NCBI RefSeq assembly: GCF_009649815.1
Contig: NZ_WJIC01000041.1
Location: forward strand, 1-48,290
Reading direction: 5' to 3'
Origin: Nocardia sp. SYP-A9097
Lineage (GTDB): Bacteria; Actinomycetota; Actinomycetes; Mycobacteriales; Mycobacteriaceae
Length of the DNA stretch: 48,290 bases
Under the pieces are notes generated by a model that was not told where the DNA came from, did no database searches, and worked only from the letters and a program-made list of their open reading frames with translations. Positions 34,190 through 42,603 of this stretch are shown in pieces. Made by a program: the position numbers and the translations under genes. Position 1 is the stretch's first letter, and every line of letters begins with the position of its first letter.

Positions 34190-34397
34190 GGTGGTCCTCC
34201 CCGGTGGCCGCCGGATGCAGCCGCGTACCGGGCAGCATCATCATGGTGGCCGCGAAGACCAGCGCCTGCGGATAGATCAGGGCCGGACAGGGATTCGCGG
34301 TGTGCGCGCTCGGGACGATGAGCGCCATTTCGGCTCCGAGCAGGGCCAGCAGTGTGCAGAGCCTGCTGTTGAGGGTTGCGCCCAGATGGAGTTTCAT
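34182..34397 (-). CDS. small hydrophobic protein
   Basis: 71 residues (MKLHLGATLNSRLCTLLALL...) with two hydrophobic stretches (TLLALLGAEMALIVP and PQALVFAATMMMLPG) and a short His-rich end. Third-position GC is high, which sets it apart from the overlapping frames. It overlaps the following small Cys-rich gene by 8 bases, so the two are translationally coupled. No homolog is recognised. Confidence 0.6.
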   Translation of the reverse strand: MKLHLGATLNSRLCTLLALLGAEMALIVPSAHTANPCPALIYPQALVFAATMMMLPGTRLHPAATGEDHHA

Positions 34398-34438
34398 CAG
34401 GCAGTCCAATCGGTTCGGTCGCGGTCGGCGGACGTGCG

Positions 34439-35140
34439 TTGGCCCCGAAGAACGCCAAGGATCCCGCGTGGCTCGCCGAATGGCACGCCCGGTGGGAGCG
34501 GGTGCGCGCCGAGCGGGACGCGTGGCGGCACCGGCCGATCGAGACCGAGCCCGGAATTATGCCCGATTCTGCTGCCCTGCAAGAGGTTCCGCTACTCGAA
34601 AGCACCACCACCAGCAATATCTGTGCCACCTGGTACCGCGACAATCCCGAGTTCTACAGTGCGGCAGCTGAAGTCGTACGGAAGGCGCAGCGCGATATTC
34701 GAGTCACCTATCTGCGCCGGCATCCGCCGACCATGTTCACCTCACCGGCCTCGGCCGCCTACTTCGCCGCCATTCTCGACTGGGCGCGCGAATGCGATGC
34801 GGGTGAGCGGTCCGCGCGGCGGGTGATCGCCGTGCCGCCCACCGGAATCGGACCGGAACCGGCCATGTTGGGCTGGCTGCGCCGGCATCATGACGAGACC
34901 GAGGGGCTGCTGAATTACGAGGCGAGCGTCTTCGAATGGGGTGCCACCGCCGACGGCGTGAATATGGCGCTACTCGATGACGATGTCGCGTTCCTGGCGT
35001 TCTCGGGCGGAAGTCGGCAGAAGCTCAATGGATTCAGCGTCGCCGACCCCACCTTCGTCGAGTACTTCATTCGGTATTTCGAACAACTCTGGTCGGCCTC
35101 GCGACCGTTGGAGGCGTATTTGCGGGACCGCGACGGGTAG
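34439..35140 (+). CDS. hypothetical protein
   Basis: About 233 residues, no signal peptide or membrane helix. The most conserved-looking part is C-terminal: FLAFSGGSRQKLNGFSVADP, VEYFIRYFEQLWSASRPLEAYL, preceded by ARECDAGERSARRVIAVPP and YEASVFEWGATADGVNMALL. The layout recalls phospholipase-D-like or effector-associated modules without HKD motifs, but I do not assign it. The TTG at 34439 is proposed because codon use is typical from there on, while the first in-frame ATG at 34376 overlaps the divergent gene and ATG 34559 would cut off coding-like sequence. Confidence 0.7.
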   Translation: MAPKNAKDPAWLAEWHARWERVRAERDAWRHRPIETEPGIMPDSAALQEVPLLESTTTSNICATWYRDNPEFYSAAAEVVRKAQRDIRVTYLRRHPPTMFTSPASAAYFAAILDWARECDAGERSARRVIAVPPTGIGPEPAMLGWLRRHHDETEGLLNYEASVFEWGATADGVNMALLDDDVAFLAFSGGSRQKLNGFSVADPTFVEYFIRYFEQLWSASRPLEAYLRDRDG

Positions 35141-35169
35141 TTGTGCGCGGGACCCGCCGCGGTCACCGA

Positions 35170-37017
35170 TCAGGCGGTCTGTACGCGCAGGTGACAGACG
35201 ACCGTGTCCGGCATTTTGCGCAGGACGCGTTCGAGTTCATCGCTGCGATGGCTGGGTAGTAGGTGATTCCAGCCCGCCGGGGGTTCGACCTCGGCGATGA
35301 CCACTACCTTGCGCCGACCGGGGAAGCGGTCGCGGACGTAATCGGCAACCGGACCGCCGACGGTCGAATCGCCGTCTTCGAGCAGGACCAAGCGGACGTC
35401 CGGATGCCAGGTCTCCCATTCCTTGGTGAAGACGGTGATGTTCTCACCGGGCAGGCAGACGTGCACGGCGTACACATCGCGGCCCAAAGACATTGCGGCG
35501 GAAAGGGCTTCGCGGCTGAGTTCGGAGACCTCCGATACCGGCACCACAATCGCGGTTTCGGTTGGGCGCGGGGTTTCCGGGACGCAGCCCGCACCACGGC
35601 AGCCGTCGATACGACGGTAGGTCTTGCGGATGCGCTCCATGGCGACCACCAGCAGCGGGAGTACCAGCACGATCAGCCACGCGCCCTCGGTGAACTTCAT
35701 CGAGGTGGTGACAATGGCGGCCACGAAGGTGAGCAGTGCGCCGAAACCATTGAGGGCTGTCCGCCACCGCCACCCGGCGGCGCGGGTCGCCAGCCAATGC
35801 CGCACCATACCGACCTGGGCGATGGTGAAGCCCACGAAAACACCGATGGCGAAAAGTGGGACCAGGGCATTCATATTGCCTTCGGAGGCCAGCAACAGGA
35901 TCGCCGAGGTGCCGCCCAGCACCAGCACACCGAACCGGTAGACCTGCCGCGGCGAACTCACCGCGAACCGGTGCGGCAGGCAGTTGTCATCGGCCAGAAT
36001 CTTGGTGAGCGTGGGCAGCCCGCCGTAGGAAGTGTTGGCCGCCAACGCAAGTAGGATCACCGTGGCGAATTGCACTACGTAGTAACCGATTCCGTGCCCG
36101 AGCGCGGCCTCGGTCAGCTGGGACAGCACGGTGGTGCCCTCGATCGGATGAATGTCGAACTTCTCGATCAGCGTTGCCAGGCCGAGCAGCATCAAACCCA
36201 GTAGCGCGCCGAGCACCACCTCCGCGTGCTGGGCCCTTTTGACCTTGGGCTGGGCGAAGCTCGGCACCGCGTTCGCGATCGCCTCGACACCGGTCAGCGC
36301 CGCGCAACCACTGGAGAAAGCCTTGAGCAGCAACAGGATTCCGATGGCATGCGCATCGGTGGCGACGGCCGCGCCGGTGGCCACACTCGCAGGTTCCGCC
36401 CGCAGCAGCCCGCCGATGATCACGGCGAAAATACCCGCCACGAACACGACCGTCGGAGCCATGAAGGCCCGCGCGCTCTCCCTGATGCCATACAGATTCA
36501 GCACGGTGACGCCCACCAGCACCGCCAGGCAGATCCACACCGTGTAGGGCAGCAGCCCCGGGAACGCGGAGGTCAACGCCGCCACACCGGCGGCGATCGA
36601 CACCGCCACATTCAGGATGTAATCCACGATCAGCGAAGCCGCGGCAACCAGACTCGTCCGATGCCCGAGCCGCTCCTTCGCGACCGCATACGCCCCACCC
36701 CCATTCGGGAACGCGGCGATCACCTGCCGATACGAGGCGATCAACACCGCCAGCAACACCACAATGGCCGCGGTCACCGGCAGCGTGAACCCCAGCCCGG
36801 CCGATCCGGCGGCGGCCAGCACCAGCACGATCGCCTCGGGACCATAGGAAACCGAGGCCATGGCATCCAGGGACAGCCCGGCCAACCCGGTCGAAACAGT
36901 CAGCCCGTGCCCGGTTTTCCGCGCGCTCGGTCGCGGCCTGCGCAGCCCGGACCCGGGTGGCGGCGCGGCGACTCCGCCACGCGGTCCGGGCGAGGGTTGC
37001 GGAAGTAGATCAGTCAC
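35170..37017 (-). CDS. KimA-like APC-superfamily potassium transporter
   Basis: 615 residues: about 12 membrane helices, then a cytoplasmic universal-stress-protein-like domain (about 485-615; TAIVVPVSEVSELSREALSA, DVYAVHVCLPGENI). The first helix has LSLDAMASVSYGPEAIVLVL and the third SYRQVIAAFPNGGGAYAVAK, the pattern I associate with KimA (YdaO), a K+/H+ symporter of 607 residues whose relatives are inhibited by c-di-AMP. Older annotations would call it an amino-acid permease. GTG at 37017 is chosen; upstream codons are atypical. It is divergent from pdxT by 106 bp, with no ydaO-type riboswitch seen. Confidence 0.88.
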   Translation of the reverse strand: MTDLLPQPSPGPRGGVAAPPPGSGLRRPRPSARKTGHGLTVSTGLAGLSLDAMASVSYGPEAIVLVLAAAGSAGLGFTLPVTAAIVVLLAVLIASYRQVIAAFPNGGGAYAVAKERLGHRTSLVAAASLIVDYILNVAVSIAAGVAALTSAFPGLLPYTVWICLAVLVGVTVLNLYGIRESARAFMAPTVVFVAGIFAVIIGGLLRAEPASVATGAAVATDAHAIGILLLLKAFSSGCAALTGVEAIANAVPSFAQPKVKRAQHAEVVLGALLGLMLLGLATLIEKFDIHPIEGTTVLSQLTEAALGHGIGYYVVQFATVILLALAANTSYGGLPTLTKILADDNCLPHRFAVSSPRQVYRFGVLVLGGTSAILLLASEGNMNALVPLFAIGVFVGFTIAQVGMVRHWLATRAAGWRWRTALNGFGALLTFVAAIVTTSMKFTEGAWLIVLVLPLLVVAMERIRKTYRRIDGCRGAGCVPETPRPTETAIVVPVSEVSELSREALSAAMSLGRDVYAVHVCLPGENITVFTKEWETWHPDVRLVLLEDGDSTVGGPVADYVRDRFPGRRKVVVIAEVEPPAGWNHLLPSHRSDELERVLRKMPDTVVCHLRVQTA

Positions 37018-37123
37018 CTGCGCGAGTCTCCGCCGAATCGGACTACCGGTCGCTTGTCCTGACGGAACCTTCACACCCTGGGTGAGCAGGGCCACACCAA
37101 CACCCGAACGTATGCTCGACGGC

Positions 37124-37735
37124 GTGACTCCGAGGATTGGTGTGCTGGCATTGCAGGGCGACGTGCGCGAGCACGTGCACGCGTTGGCGGCGTGCGGCGC
37201 CGAGCCCATCGCGGTGCGCCGCGAATCCGAGCTGGCGGCTGTCGACGGATTGGTGCTGCCCGGTGGCGAATCCACAGCGATCAGCAAACTGCTGGAGGTG
37301 TTCGAACTTCTGGAACCGGTGCGGCAGCGACTGCGCGACGGCCTGCCCGCCTACGGTTCCTGCGCGGGCATGATCCTGCTGGCGAACGAGGTGCTCGACA
37401 CCCGCCCGGATATGCACACCCTCAACGGCATCGATATGACGGTGCGGCGCAATGCCTTCGGCCGTCAGGTCGACTCCTTCGAAACCGATCTCGACTTCGC
37501 CGGCCTCGATGACGGCCCGGTGCGCGCGGTCTTCATTCGCGCGCCATGGGTGGAGCGGGCGGGTGCGGGCGTCGAGGTGCTGGCGCGGGTTCCGGCCGGT
37601 CCGGCCGCGGGCACGATCGTCGCGGTGCGGCAGGGCAATGTGATGGCAACGTCCTTCCATCCCGAGGTGACCGGCGATCTGCGGGTGCATCGCCTCTTCG
37701 TGGAGACCCTGGTCCGCCCCCGCGTCGGAGTCTGA
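37124..37735 (+). CDS. pdxT: pyridoxal 5'-phosphate synthase glutaminase subunit PdxT
   Basis: Class I glutaminase of 203 residues that passes ammonia to PdxS. Nucleophile C80 (YGSCAGM) and the His/Glu pair H179 and E181 (SFHPEV) are present, as is the GGES loop near residue 48. GTG at 37124 gives the usual N-terminus VTPRIGVLALQGD. Here it is followed by yebC, as in mycobacteria, but separated from pdxS by about 18.5 kb. Confidence 0.97.
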   Translation: MTPRIGVLALQGDVREHVHALAACGAEPIAVRRESELAAVDGLVLPGGESTAISKLLEVFELLEPVRQRLRDGLPAYGSCAGMILLANEVLDTRPDMHTLNGIDMTVRRNAFGRQVDSFETDLDFAGLDDGPVRAVFIRAPWVERAGAGVEVLARVPAGPAAGTIVAVRQGNVMATSFHPEVTGDLRVHRLFVETLVRPRVGV

Positions 37736-37864
37736 GCCGCCGCCCGAATTCATGTGCTCGCCGCTGTCATGAGCGCGCGCAGTAGACTGGGGCGCTGTCC
37801 GTCCGTGGGTACGTAGTGTCGCTTTGGTGAAACTACTCAGCCCCCTGAACCGAGGAAGTAGGGA

Positions 37865-38617
37865 ATGAGCGGCCACTCCAAATGGGCCACCACCAAGCAC
37901 AAGAAGGCCGGGATCGACGCGAAGCGCGGCAAGCTCTTCGCCAAGTTGATCAAGAACATCGAGGTGGCGGCCCGCACCGGTGGTAGTGACCCGGACGGCA
38001 ACCCGACCCTGTACGACGCCATTCAAAAGGCGAAGAAGTCGTCGGTGCCGAACGACAATATCGAGCGCGCCCGTAAGCGCGGCGGTGGTGAAGAGGCCGG
38101 CGGTGCCGACTGGCAGACCATCATGTACGAGGGTTACGGCCCCAATGGTGTTGCGGTGCTGATCGAATGCCTCACCGACAACCGCAATCGCGCCGCCGGT
38201 GAGGTGCGCGTGGCCATGACCCGCAATGGCGGCAATATGGCCGACCCGGGTTCGGTGTCGTACCTGTTCCACCGCAAGGGTCTGGTCACCTTGGAGAAGA
38301 ACGGTCTCTCCGAGGACGACGTGCTCATGGCTGTTCTCGATGCCGGTGCCGAAGAGGTCAATGACCTCGGCGAAACCTTCGAGATCATCTCCGAGCCCGG
38401 TGATCTGATCGCCGTCCGTACGGCGCTGCAGTCGGCCGGTTACGACTACGACTCCGCCGACTCGGGCTTCCAGCCGTCGATGTCGGTCTCGGTTGATGCC
38501 GATACCGCCCGCAAGGTCTTCAAACTGGTCGATGCCCTGGAAGACAGTGACGACGTCCAGAACGTCTACACCAATGTGGACATCTCCGATGAGGTCCTGG
38601 CCGAACTCGACGACTGA
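37865..38617 (+). CDS. yebC: YebC/PmpR-family protein
   Basis: 250 residues, whole-family length, starting MSGHSKWATTKHKKAGIDAK with the invariant HSKW and KRGK segments. YebC-family proteins act as DNA-binding regulators in some bacteria and as ribosome-associated factors that ease polyproline translation in others; which applies here cannot be told. In this lineage yebC usually sits between pdxT and ruvC, as here. GAGGAAGTAGGG precedes the ATG. Confidence 0.95.
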   Translation: MSGHSKWATTKHKKAGIDAKRGKLFAKLIKNIEVAARTGGSDPDGNPTLYDAIQKAKKSSVPNDNIERARKRGGGEEAGGADWQTIMYEGYGPNGVAVLIECLTDNRNRAAGEVRVAMTRNGGNMADPGSVSYLFHRKGLVTLEKNGLSEDDVLMAVLDAGAEEVNDLGETFEIISEPGDLIAVRTALQSAGYDYDSADSGFQPSMSVSVDADTARKVFKLVDALEDSDDVQNVYTNVDISDEVLAELDD

Positions 38618-38637
38618 TTCGCCGCGTTCAGCAGCTG

Positions 38638-38687
38638 AGTCGAAGGCCGCCTCCCGAATTCGGGAGGCGGCCTTCGACTTTCCTACG
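38638..38687. terminator. bidirectional terminator between yebC and the phosphatase gene
   Basis: A perfect 42-base palindrome: 19-bp arms (38638-38656 with 38661-38679), AATT in the middle. TTCCT follows on the plus strand and a short A/T stretch on the other. It ends 4 bases before the stop of the convergent phosphatase gene, so it serves both transcripts. Confidence 0.88.
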
Positions 38688-39417
38688 ATGCGTCGATCAG
38701 CAGCCGATCCTGCAGCCGTTCGATCGTGCGCTGCTCGACCCCGACCTGCTCGGTGATATACCGGTGCACCGATCCGTGTGCGGTGGTGAGATCGTCGATG
38801 ACCAACCGCATCACCTCGGCGGGCGCCCGCCCATATCCGGGCCAGCGCAGTTCGCGGTTCGGATTGCTCGCATGCCAGTCGGCGACAAACCGCGCGGTCG
38901 CGAGTTCGGTCAGCGCGAAGTCGGCGAGAATGTGTTCCTCGGAGACCTCCAGCGCGGTCAGGATCAGCGCGGCGATGAGCCCGGTCCGATCCTTTCCCGA
39001 GGTGCAGTGGAACACCGTCGGCCCGTCCTCGTCGGCGACCAGTTCTATGGTCCCGCGAATCTCCTCGACCCCGTCGGTGGTGAGCTCCCCGAATTTGTCG
39101 GCAAGATACCGCCAAGGATCGAGTTCGGGATCGATCGCGGCCTGGTCGTAGGGCACGTGCTCAATGCTGAAGTTGGCGTACGCGAACCGCTCTCGCTCCG
39201 GAACCGCCCCATTGCGTTCGATCTCCCACGGATACCGCAGATCGATGACCGTCCGAATCCCGAGCTCCTGGAACCGATCCCAATCCCGCCCCCGCAACTT
39301 CCCCAGCGAATCGGCCCGATAGAGCCTGCCCCATCCGACGGCCCGTCCGTCCGCCGCCGGATATCCGCCCATGTCCCGAAAGTTGTGCAGCCGCTCGAAC
39401 TCGATATGCCGTGTCAT
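38683..39417 (-). CDS. MptpB-type protein tyrosine/lipid phosphatase
   Basis: 244 residues of the tyrosine-phosphatase superfamily with the extended P-loop HCTSGKDRTG (C138, K142, D143, R144), found in the MptpB/LipA-like group that also hydrolyses phosphoinositides. NFRDMGGYPAADGRAV at the start and WDRFQELGIRTVIDLR are also typical. No signal peptide is seen, though MptpB is secreted in mycobacteria. GGAGGGG lies before ATG 39417; a longer in-frame start is at 39459. Confidence 0.93.
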   Translation of the reverse strand: MTRHIEFERLHNFRDMGGYPAADGRAVGWGRLYRADSLGKLRGRDWDRFQELGIRTVIDLRYPWEIERNGAVPERERFAYANFSIEHVPYDQAAIDPELDPWRYLADKFGELTTDGVEEIRGTIELVADEDGPTVFHCTSGKDRTGLIAALILTALEVSEEHILADFALTELATARFVADWHASNPNRELRWPGYGRAPAEVMRLVIDDLTTAHGSVHRYITEQVGVEQRTIERLQDRLLIDAS

Positions 39418-39533
39418 ATTCCAACCCCTCCAACCGATTCGGCACGCCCATCCTGACACCGTGGATGTCTGCGTGCAGGTACTGGCGTGGGCGAAATGCG
39501 TTATCGGGGTGCGCGCGGTGGAAGAATCGGGGC

Positions 39534-40043
39534 ATGGTCGAATTGGCCGCGGTTCGCGGCGATATCACCGAGCACCATGTCGATGCCGTGGTGAATGCGG
39601 CGAATTCGTCGCTGCTGGGTGGCGGGGGCGTGGACGGTGCCATCCATCGCAAGGGTGGCCCGGAGATTCTGGCGGAGTGCCGGGCCCTGCGGGCCTCGCA
39701 TTACGGGCGCGGGTTGCAGCCGGGGCAGGCGGTGGCGACCACGGCCGGGCGCTTGCCCGCGCGGTGGGTGATTCATACGGTCGGGCCGGTGTGGTCGGAG
39801 ACCGAGGATCGTTCCGAGGTGCTCGCGTCGTGCTATCGCGAATCATTGCGGGTGGCAGACGAATTGGGGGCGGAGACGGTCGCATTCCCGGCGATCTCGA
39901 CGGGAATCTTCCGGTGGCCCATAGCGGATGGTGCTCGGATCGCGGTCGAGACGGTGCGCGGCACCGAGACTCGGGTGTGGCAGGTGCGGTTCATTCTGTT
40001 CGCTGATGAGGCATACCAGGCGTTTCGGGCTCGGATCGGGTGA
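39534..40043 (+). CDS. macro-domain ADP-ribose hydrolase
   Basis: 169 residues, essentially one macro domain (ELAAVRGDITEHHVDAVVNA, then NSSLLGGGGVDGAIH, and FPAISTGIFRWP). Such enzymes remove ADP-ribose or O-acetyl-ADP-ribose from proteins, nucleic acids and metabolites. The Asn-rich NAANS and Gly-rich loop of the active site are intact. It lies directly before ruvC and divergently from the phosphatase gene, but the SOS box lies downstream of it, so it need not be SOS-controlled. Confidence 0.93.
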   Translation: MVELAAVRGDITEHHVDAVVNAANSSLLGGGGVDGAIHRKGGPEILAECRALRASHYGRGLQPGQAVATTAGRLPARWVIHTVGPVWSETEDRSEVLASCYRESLRVADELGAETVAFPAISTGIFRWPIADGARIAVETVRGTETRVWQVRFILFADEAYQAFRARIG

Positions 40044-40096
40044 GGCGGCCGGCCTCGTGTCGGTGGGCGGGGAATCCCTGTCGGTCCGTTAGACTC

Positions 40097-40112
40097 TCGA
40101 ACAGTTGTTCGT
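40097..40112 (+). promoter_or_regulatory. LexA (SOS) box of the ruvCAB operon
   Basis: TCGAAC-AGTT-GTTCGT, 21 bases before the ruvC GTG. The mycobacterial/actinobacterial SOS box is TCGAAC-N4-GTTCGA; only the last base differs. It therefore predicts LexA repression of ruvCAB and induction by DNA damage. Confidence 0.88.
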
Positions 40113-40132
40113 CTGCGGTGAGAGGGGTTGTC

Positions 40133-40702
40133 GTGCGGGTGATGGGCGTCGACCCCGGGCTCACCCGGTGCGGGCTCAGCATGGTCGAGGGCGGGATCGG
40201 GCGCACGGTGACGGCCCTGGCCGTCGATGTGGTGCGCACCCCGCCCGATATGGATCTCGCACAACGGCTTATGTGTGTCGCGGATGCGGCCGAGCAGTGG
40301 ATGGACAAATACCTACCCGAAGCGGTTGCGGTGGAACGGGTTTTCTCGCAGCACAATGTGCGCACGGCCATGGCCACCGCACAGGCGGGTGGGGTGATCG
40401 CGCTCGCGGCGGCGCGGCGGGGGATACCCGTGCACTTCCATACACCCAGTCAGGTGAAGGCGGCGGTCACCGGAAACGGTTCCGCGGACAAGGCGCAAGT
40501 GACGGCCATGGTGACCCGTATCCTCGGGCTGGCGGTCGCGCCGAAACCCGCGGACGCCGCCGACGCGCTGGCATTGGCCATCTGTCATTGCTGGCGCGCG
40601 CCGATGATCGACCGCATGGCCAAGGCCGAGGCCATGGCGGCGGCGCAGCGGCGCAGGTACGAGGAGAAGCTTGCCCAGCAACGAAAGGCGGTGTCCGGGT
40701 GA
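40133..40702 (+). CDS. ruvC: Holliday-junction endonuclease RuvC
   Basis: Resolves Holliday junctions; 189 residues. The four catalytic acids are seen: D7 (GVDPGLT), E68 (AVERVFSQHN), D141 and D144 (ADAADALALA). GTG start at 40133 follows GAGAGGGG. It overlaps ruvA by four bases (GTGA), so the three Ruv proteins are made in coupled fashion. Normal length. Confidence 0.97.
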   Translation: MRVMGVDPGLTRCGLSMVEGGIGRTVTALAVDVVRTPPDMDLAQRLMCVADAAEQWMDKYLPEAVAVERVFSQHNVRTAMATAQAGGVIALAAARRGIPVHFHTPSQVKAAVTGNGSADKAQVTAMVTRILGLAVAPKPADAADALALAICHCWRAPMIDRMAKAEAMAAAQRRRYEEKLAQQRKAVSG

Positions 40703-41304
40703 TCGCGTCGGTACGCGGTGAGGTGCTCGAGATCGGGCTCGACCATGTGGTCCTGGAGGCCGCGGGAGTCGGGTATCGACTCAATGCGACTCCCGCCACG
40801 CTAGCCACGCTCACCACCGGTGCGGATGCGCGGCTCTATACGACCATGATCGTGCGCGAAGACTCCATGACGCTGTTCGGGTTCTCCGACACCGAATCTC
40901 GTGAACTCTTCGGACTGCTGCTCACCGTCTCCGGTGTCGGCCCCAAGATCGCCATGGCGGTGCTCGCGGTGCTCGAACCCGAGGCCCTGCGCAAGGCTCT
41001 GGCCGAGAGCAATGTGGCGGCGCTGACCCGCGTGCCCGGTATCGGTAAGCGCGGCGCGGAGCGCATGGTGGTCGAACTCCGCGACAAGGTGGATCTCGTT
41101 CCCGTGCAATCGGGTCCGCCCGGATCCGCTCTCGCGGCCGTGGCGACACCGGTGCGCGAACAGGTGGTGGAGGCGCTCATCGGCCTCGGCTTCCCGGTCA
41201 AACAGGCCGAACCCGCCGTCGAGGCCGTGCTCGTGCACGATCCGGACCTGGGCACCTCGCAGGCATTGCGGGCCGCGCTGGGGCTGCTGGGCAAGAACCG
41301 GTAG
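40699..41304 (+). CDS. ruvA: Holliday-junction DNA helicase subunit RuvA
   Basis: 201 residues; binds junctions and loads RuvB. Seen: N-terminal OB-fold (SVRGEVLEIGLDHVVLEAAG), the double helix-hairpin-helix region (LLTVSGVGPKIAMAVLAVLE and ALTRVPGIGKRGAERMVVEL), and a C-terminal three-helix domain (EQVVEALIGLGFPVKQAEPA) that contacts RuvB. GTG overlaps the ruvC stop. Confidence 0.97.
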   Translation: MIASVRGEVLEIGLDHVVLEAAGVGYRLNATPATLATLTTGADARLYTTMIVREDSMTLFGFSDTESRELFGLLLTVSGVGPKIAMAVLAVLEPEALRKALAESNVAALTRVPGIGKRGAERMVVELRDKVDLVPVQSGPPGSALAAVATPVREQVVEALIGLGFPVKQAEPAVEAVLVHDPDLGTSQALRAALGLLGKNR

Positions 41305-41310
41305 ACGCAT

Positions 41311-42438
41311 ATGATCGACGACGAATCCGACTTCGCTCCCGAACCGGAGTTCGGCCCAGACACCGACTTCGACTCCGCCGAATCAGCGGTCAGCGCAGGC
41401 TATCTCGCCTCCGACGGTGAGATCGAGGCCAGCCTCCGCCCGAAATCCCTGGACGATTTCATCGGCCAGCCGCGCGTGCGCGAACAGTTGGCGCTGGTGC
41501 TGCGCGGTGCGAAACAGCGTGGCGGCACACCCGATCACGTACTGCTGTCCGGTCCGCCCGGTCTGGGCAAGACCAGTATGGCCATGATCATTGCCGGTGA
41601 ACTCGGCACCGCGCTGCGCCTCACCTCCGGTCCGGCGCTGGAACGCGCCGGGGATCTGGCCGCCATGCTCAGCAATCTCGTCGAGGGCGATGTGCTGTTC
41701 ATCGACGAAATCCACCGTATGGCAAGGCCGGCCGAGGAAATGCTCTACCTCGCCATGGAGGACTTCCGGGTCGATGTGGTGGTGGGCAAGGGTCCGGGTG
41801 CGACCTCCATCCCCTTGGATATCGCACCTTTCACGCTGGTCGGCGCGACCACCCGCTCGGGTGCGCTCACCGGCCCGCTGCGCGACCGCTTCGGTTTCAC
41901 CGGGCATATGGATTTCTATGAACCCGATGAGCTGCAACGGATTCTGATCCGCTCGGCCCGGATTCTCGGCGTCCAGATGGAGGAGGACGCGGCCGCCGAA
42001 ATCGCCGGCCGTTCCCGTGGCACGCCGCGTATCGCCAATCGCCTGCTGCGCCGGGTTCGCGACTATGCCGAGGTGAAGGCCGACGGCATTGTCACCCGCG
42101 CAATCGCGAATGCCGGCCTCGCGGTCTACGACGTGGACGTGCTTGGCCTGGACCGCCTCGACCGTGCGGTGCTGGCCGCGCTGATCCGCAGCTTCAATGG
42201 CGGCCCGGTGGGTGTCTCCACACTTGCCGTGGCGGTCGGCGAGGAGTCGGCGACCGTGGAAGAGGTCTGCGAACCCTTTCTCGTGCGTGCGGGATTGATC
42301 GCTCGCACGCCCCGAGGTCGAGTCGCGACCGCCGCCGCCTGGGAGCACCTGGGTCTGGTTCCGCCGCCCGATCTGGTCTTCGGTTCGATCGAAGTCCGTG
42401 CCCTGGAACAACATCCGGGCCTGTTCGACTCGCTGTAG
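41311..42438 (+). CDS. ruvB: Holliday-junction DNA helicase motor RuvB
   Basis: AAA+ motor of 375 residues, about 30 longer than usual because of an acidic, Asp/Glu-rich N-terminal extension (residues 1-35). Walker A GPPGLGKT (81-88), Walker B LFIDEIHR (D132, E133), sensor-like GATTRSGAL and RGTPRIANRLLRRVRD are present. It starts 6 bases after ruvA. The C-terminal winged helix binds DNA. Confidence 0.98.
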   Translation: MIDDESDFAPEPEFGPDTDFDSAESAVSAGYLASDGEIEASLRPKSLDDFIGQPRVREQLALVLRGAKQRGGTPDHVLLSGPPGLGKTSMAMIIAGELGTALRLTSGPALERAGDLAAMLSNLVEGDVLFIDEIHRMARPAEEMLYLAMEDFRVDVVVGKGPGATSIPLDIAPFTLVGATTRSGALTGPLRDRFGFTGHMDFYEPDELQRILIRSARILGVQMEEDAAAEIAGRSRGTPRIANRLLRRVRDYAEVKADGIVTRAIANAGLAVYDVDVLGLDRLDRAVLAALIRSFNGGPVGVSTLAVAVGEESATVEEVCEPFLVRAGLIARTPRGRVATAAAWEHLGLVPPPDLVFGSIEVRALEQHPGLFDSL

Positions 42439-42453
42439 CTTCGAAACGACGAA

Positions 42454-42490
42454 CACCCCCGTGCGGGCAATCGCTCGCACGGGGGTGCTT
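42454..42490 (+). terminator. terminator of ruvCAB
   Basis: Perfect 12-bp stem CACCCCCGTGCG/CGCACGGGGGTG (42454-42465 with 42476-42487), 10-base loop, then CTTCTC. Starts 15 bases after the ruvB stop. It does not have a long T run, but its strength and place support the call. Confidence 0.8.
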
Positions 42491-42603
42491 CTCCCGCAAC
42501 CTCTTCCCTGGTTATCGGGGTTCGGGGAAGCGTCGTCCGGTCGGTGGGAGGGTTAGCCGGGCTGAACCCGCAGCCGGTCCTACGGACCAGTGCCGCATTC
42601 GGT

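Noticed and set aside
37018..37123. c-di-AMP (ydaO) riboswitch before the KimA-like gene
   Set aside because: The gap to pdxT is only 106 bp and shows no matching conserved core.
37043..39115. 690-codon frame antisense to pdxT and yebC
   Set aside because: Shadow of two well-identified genes.
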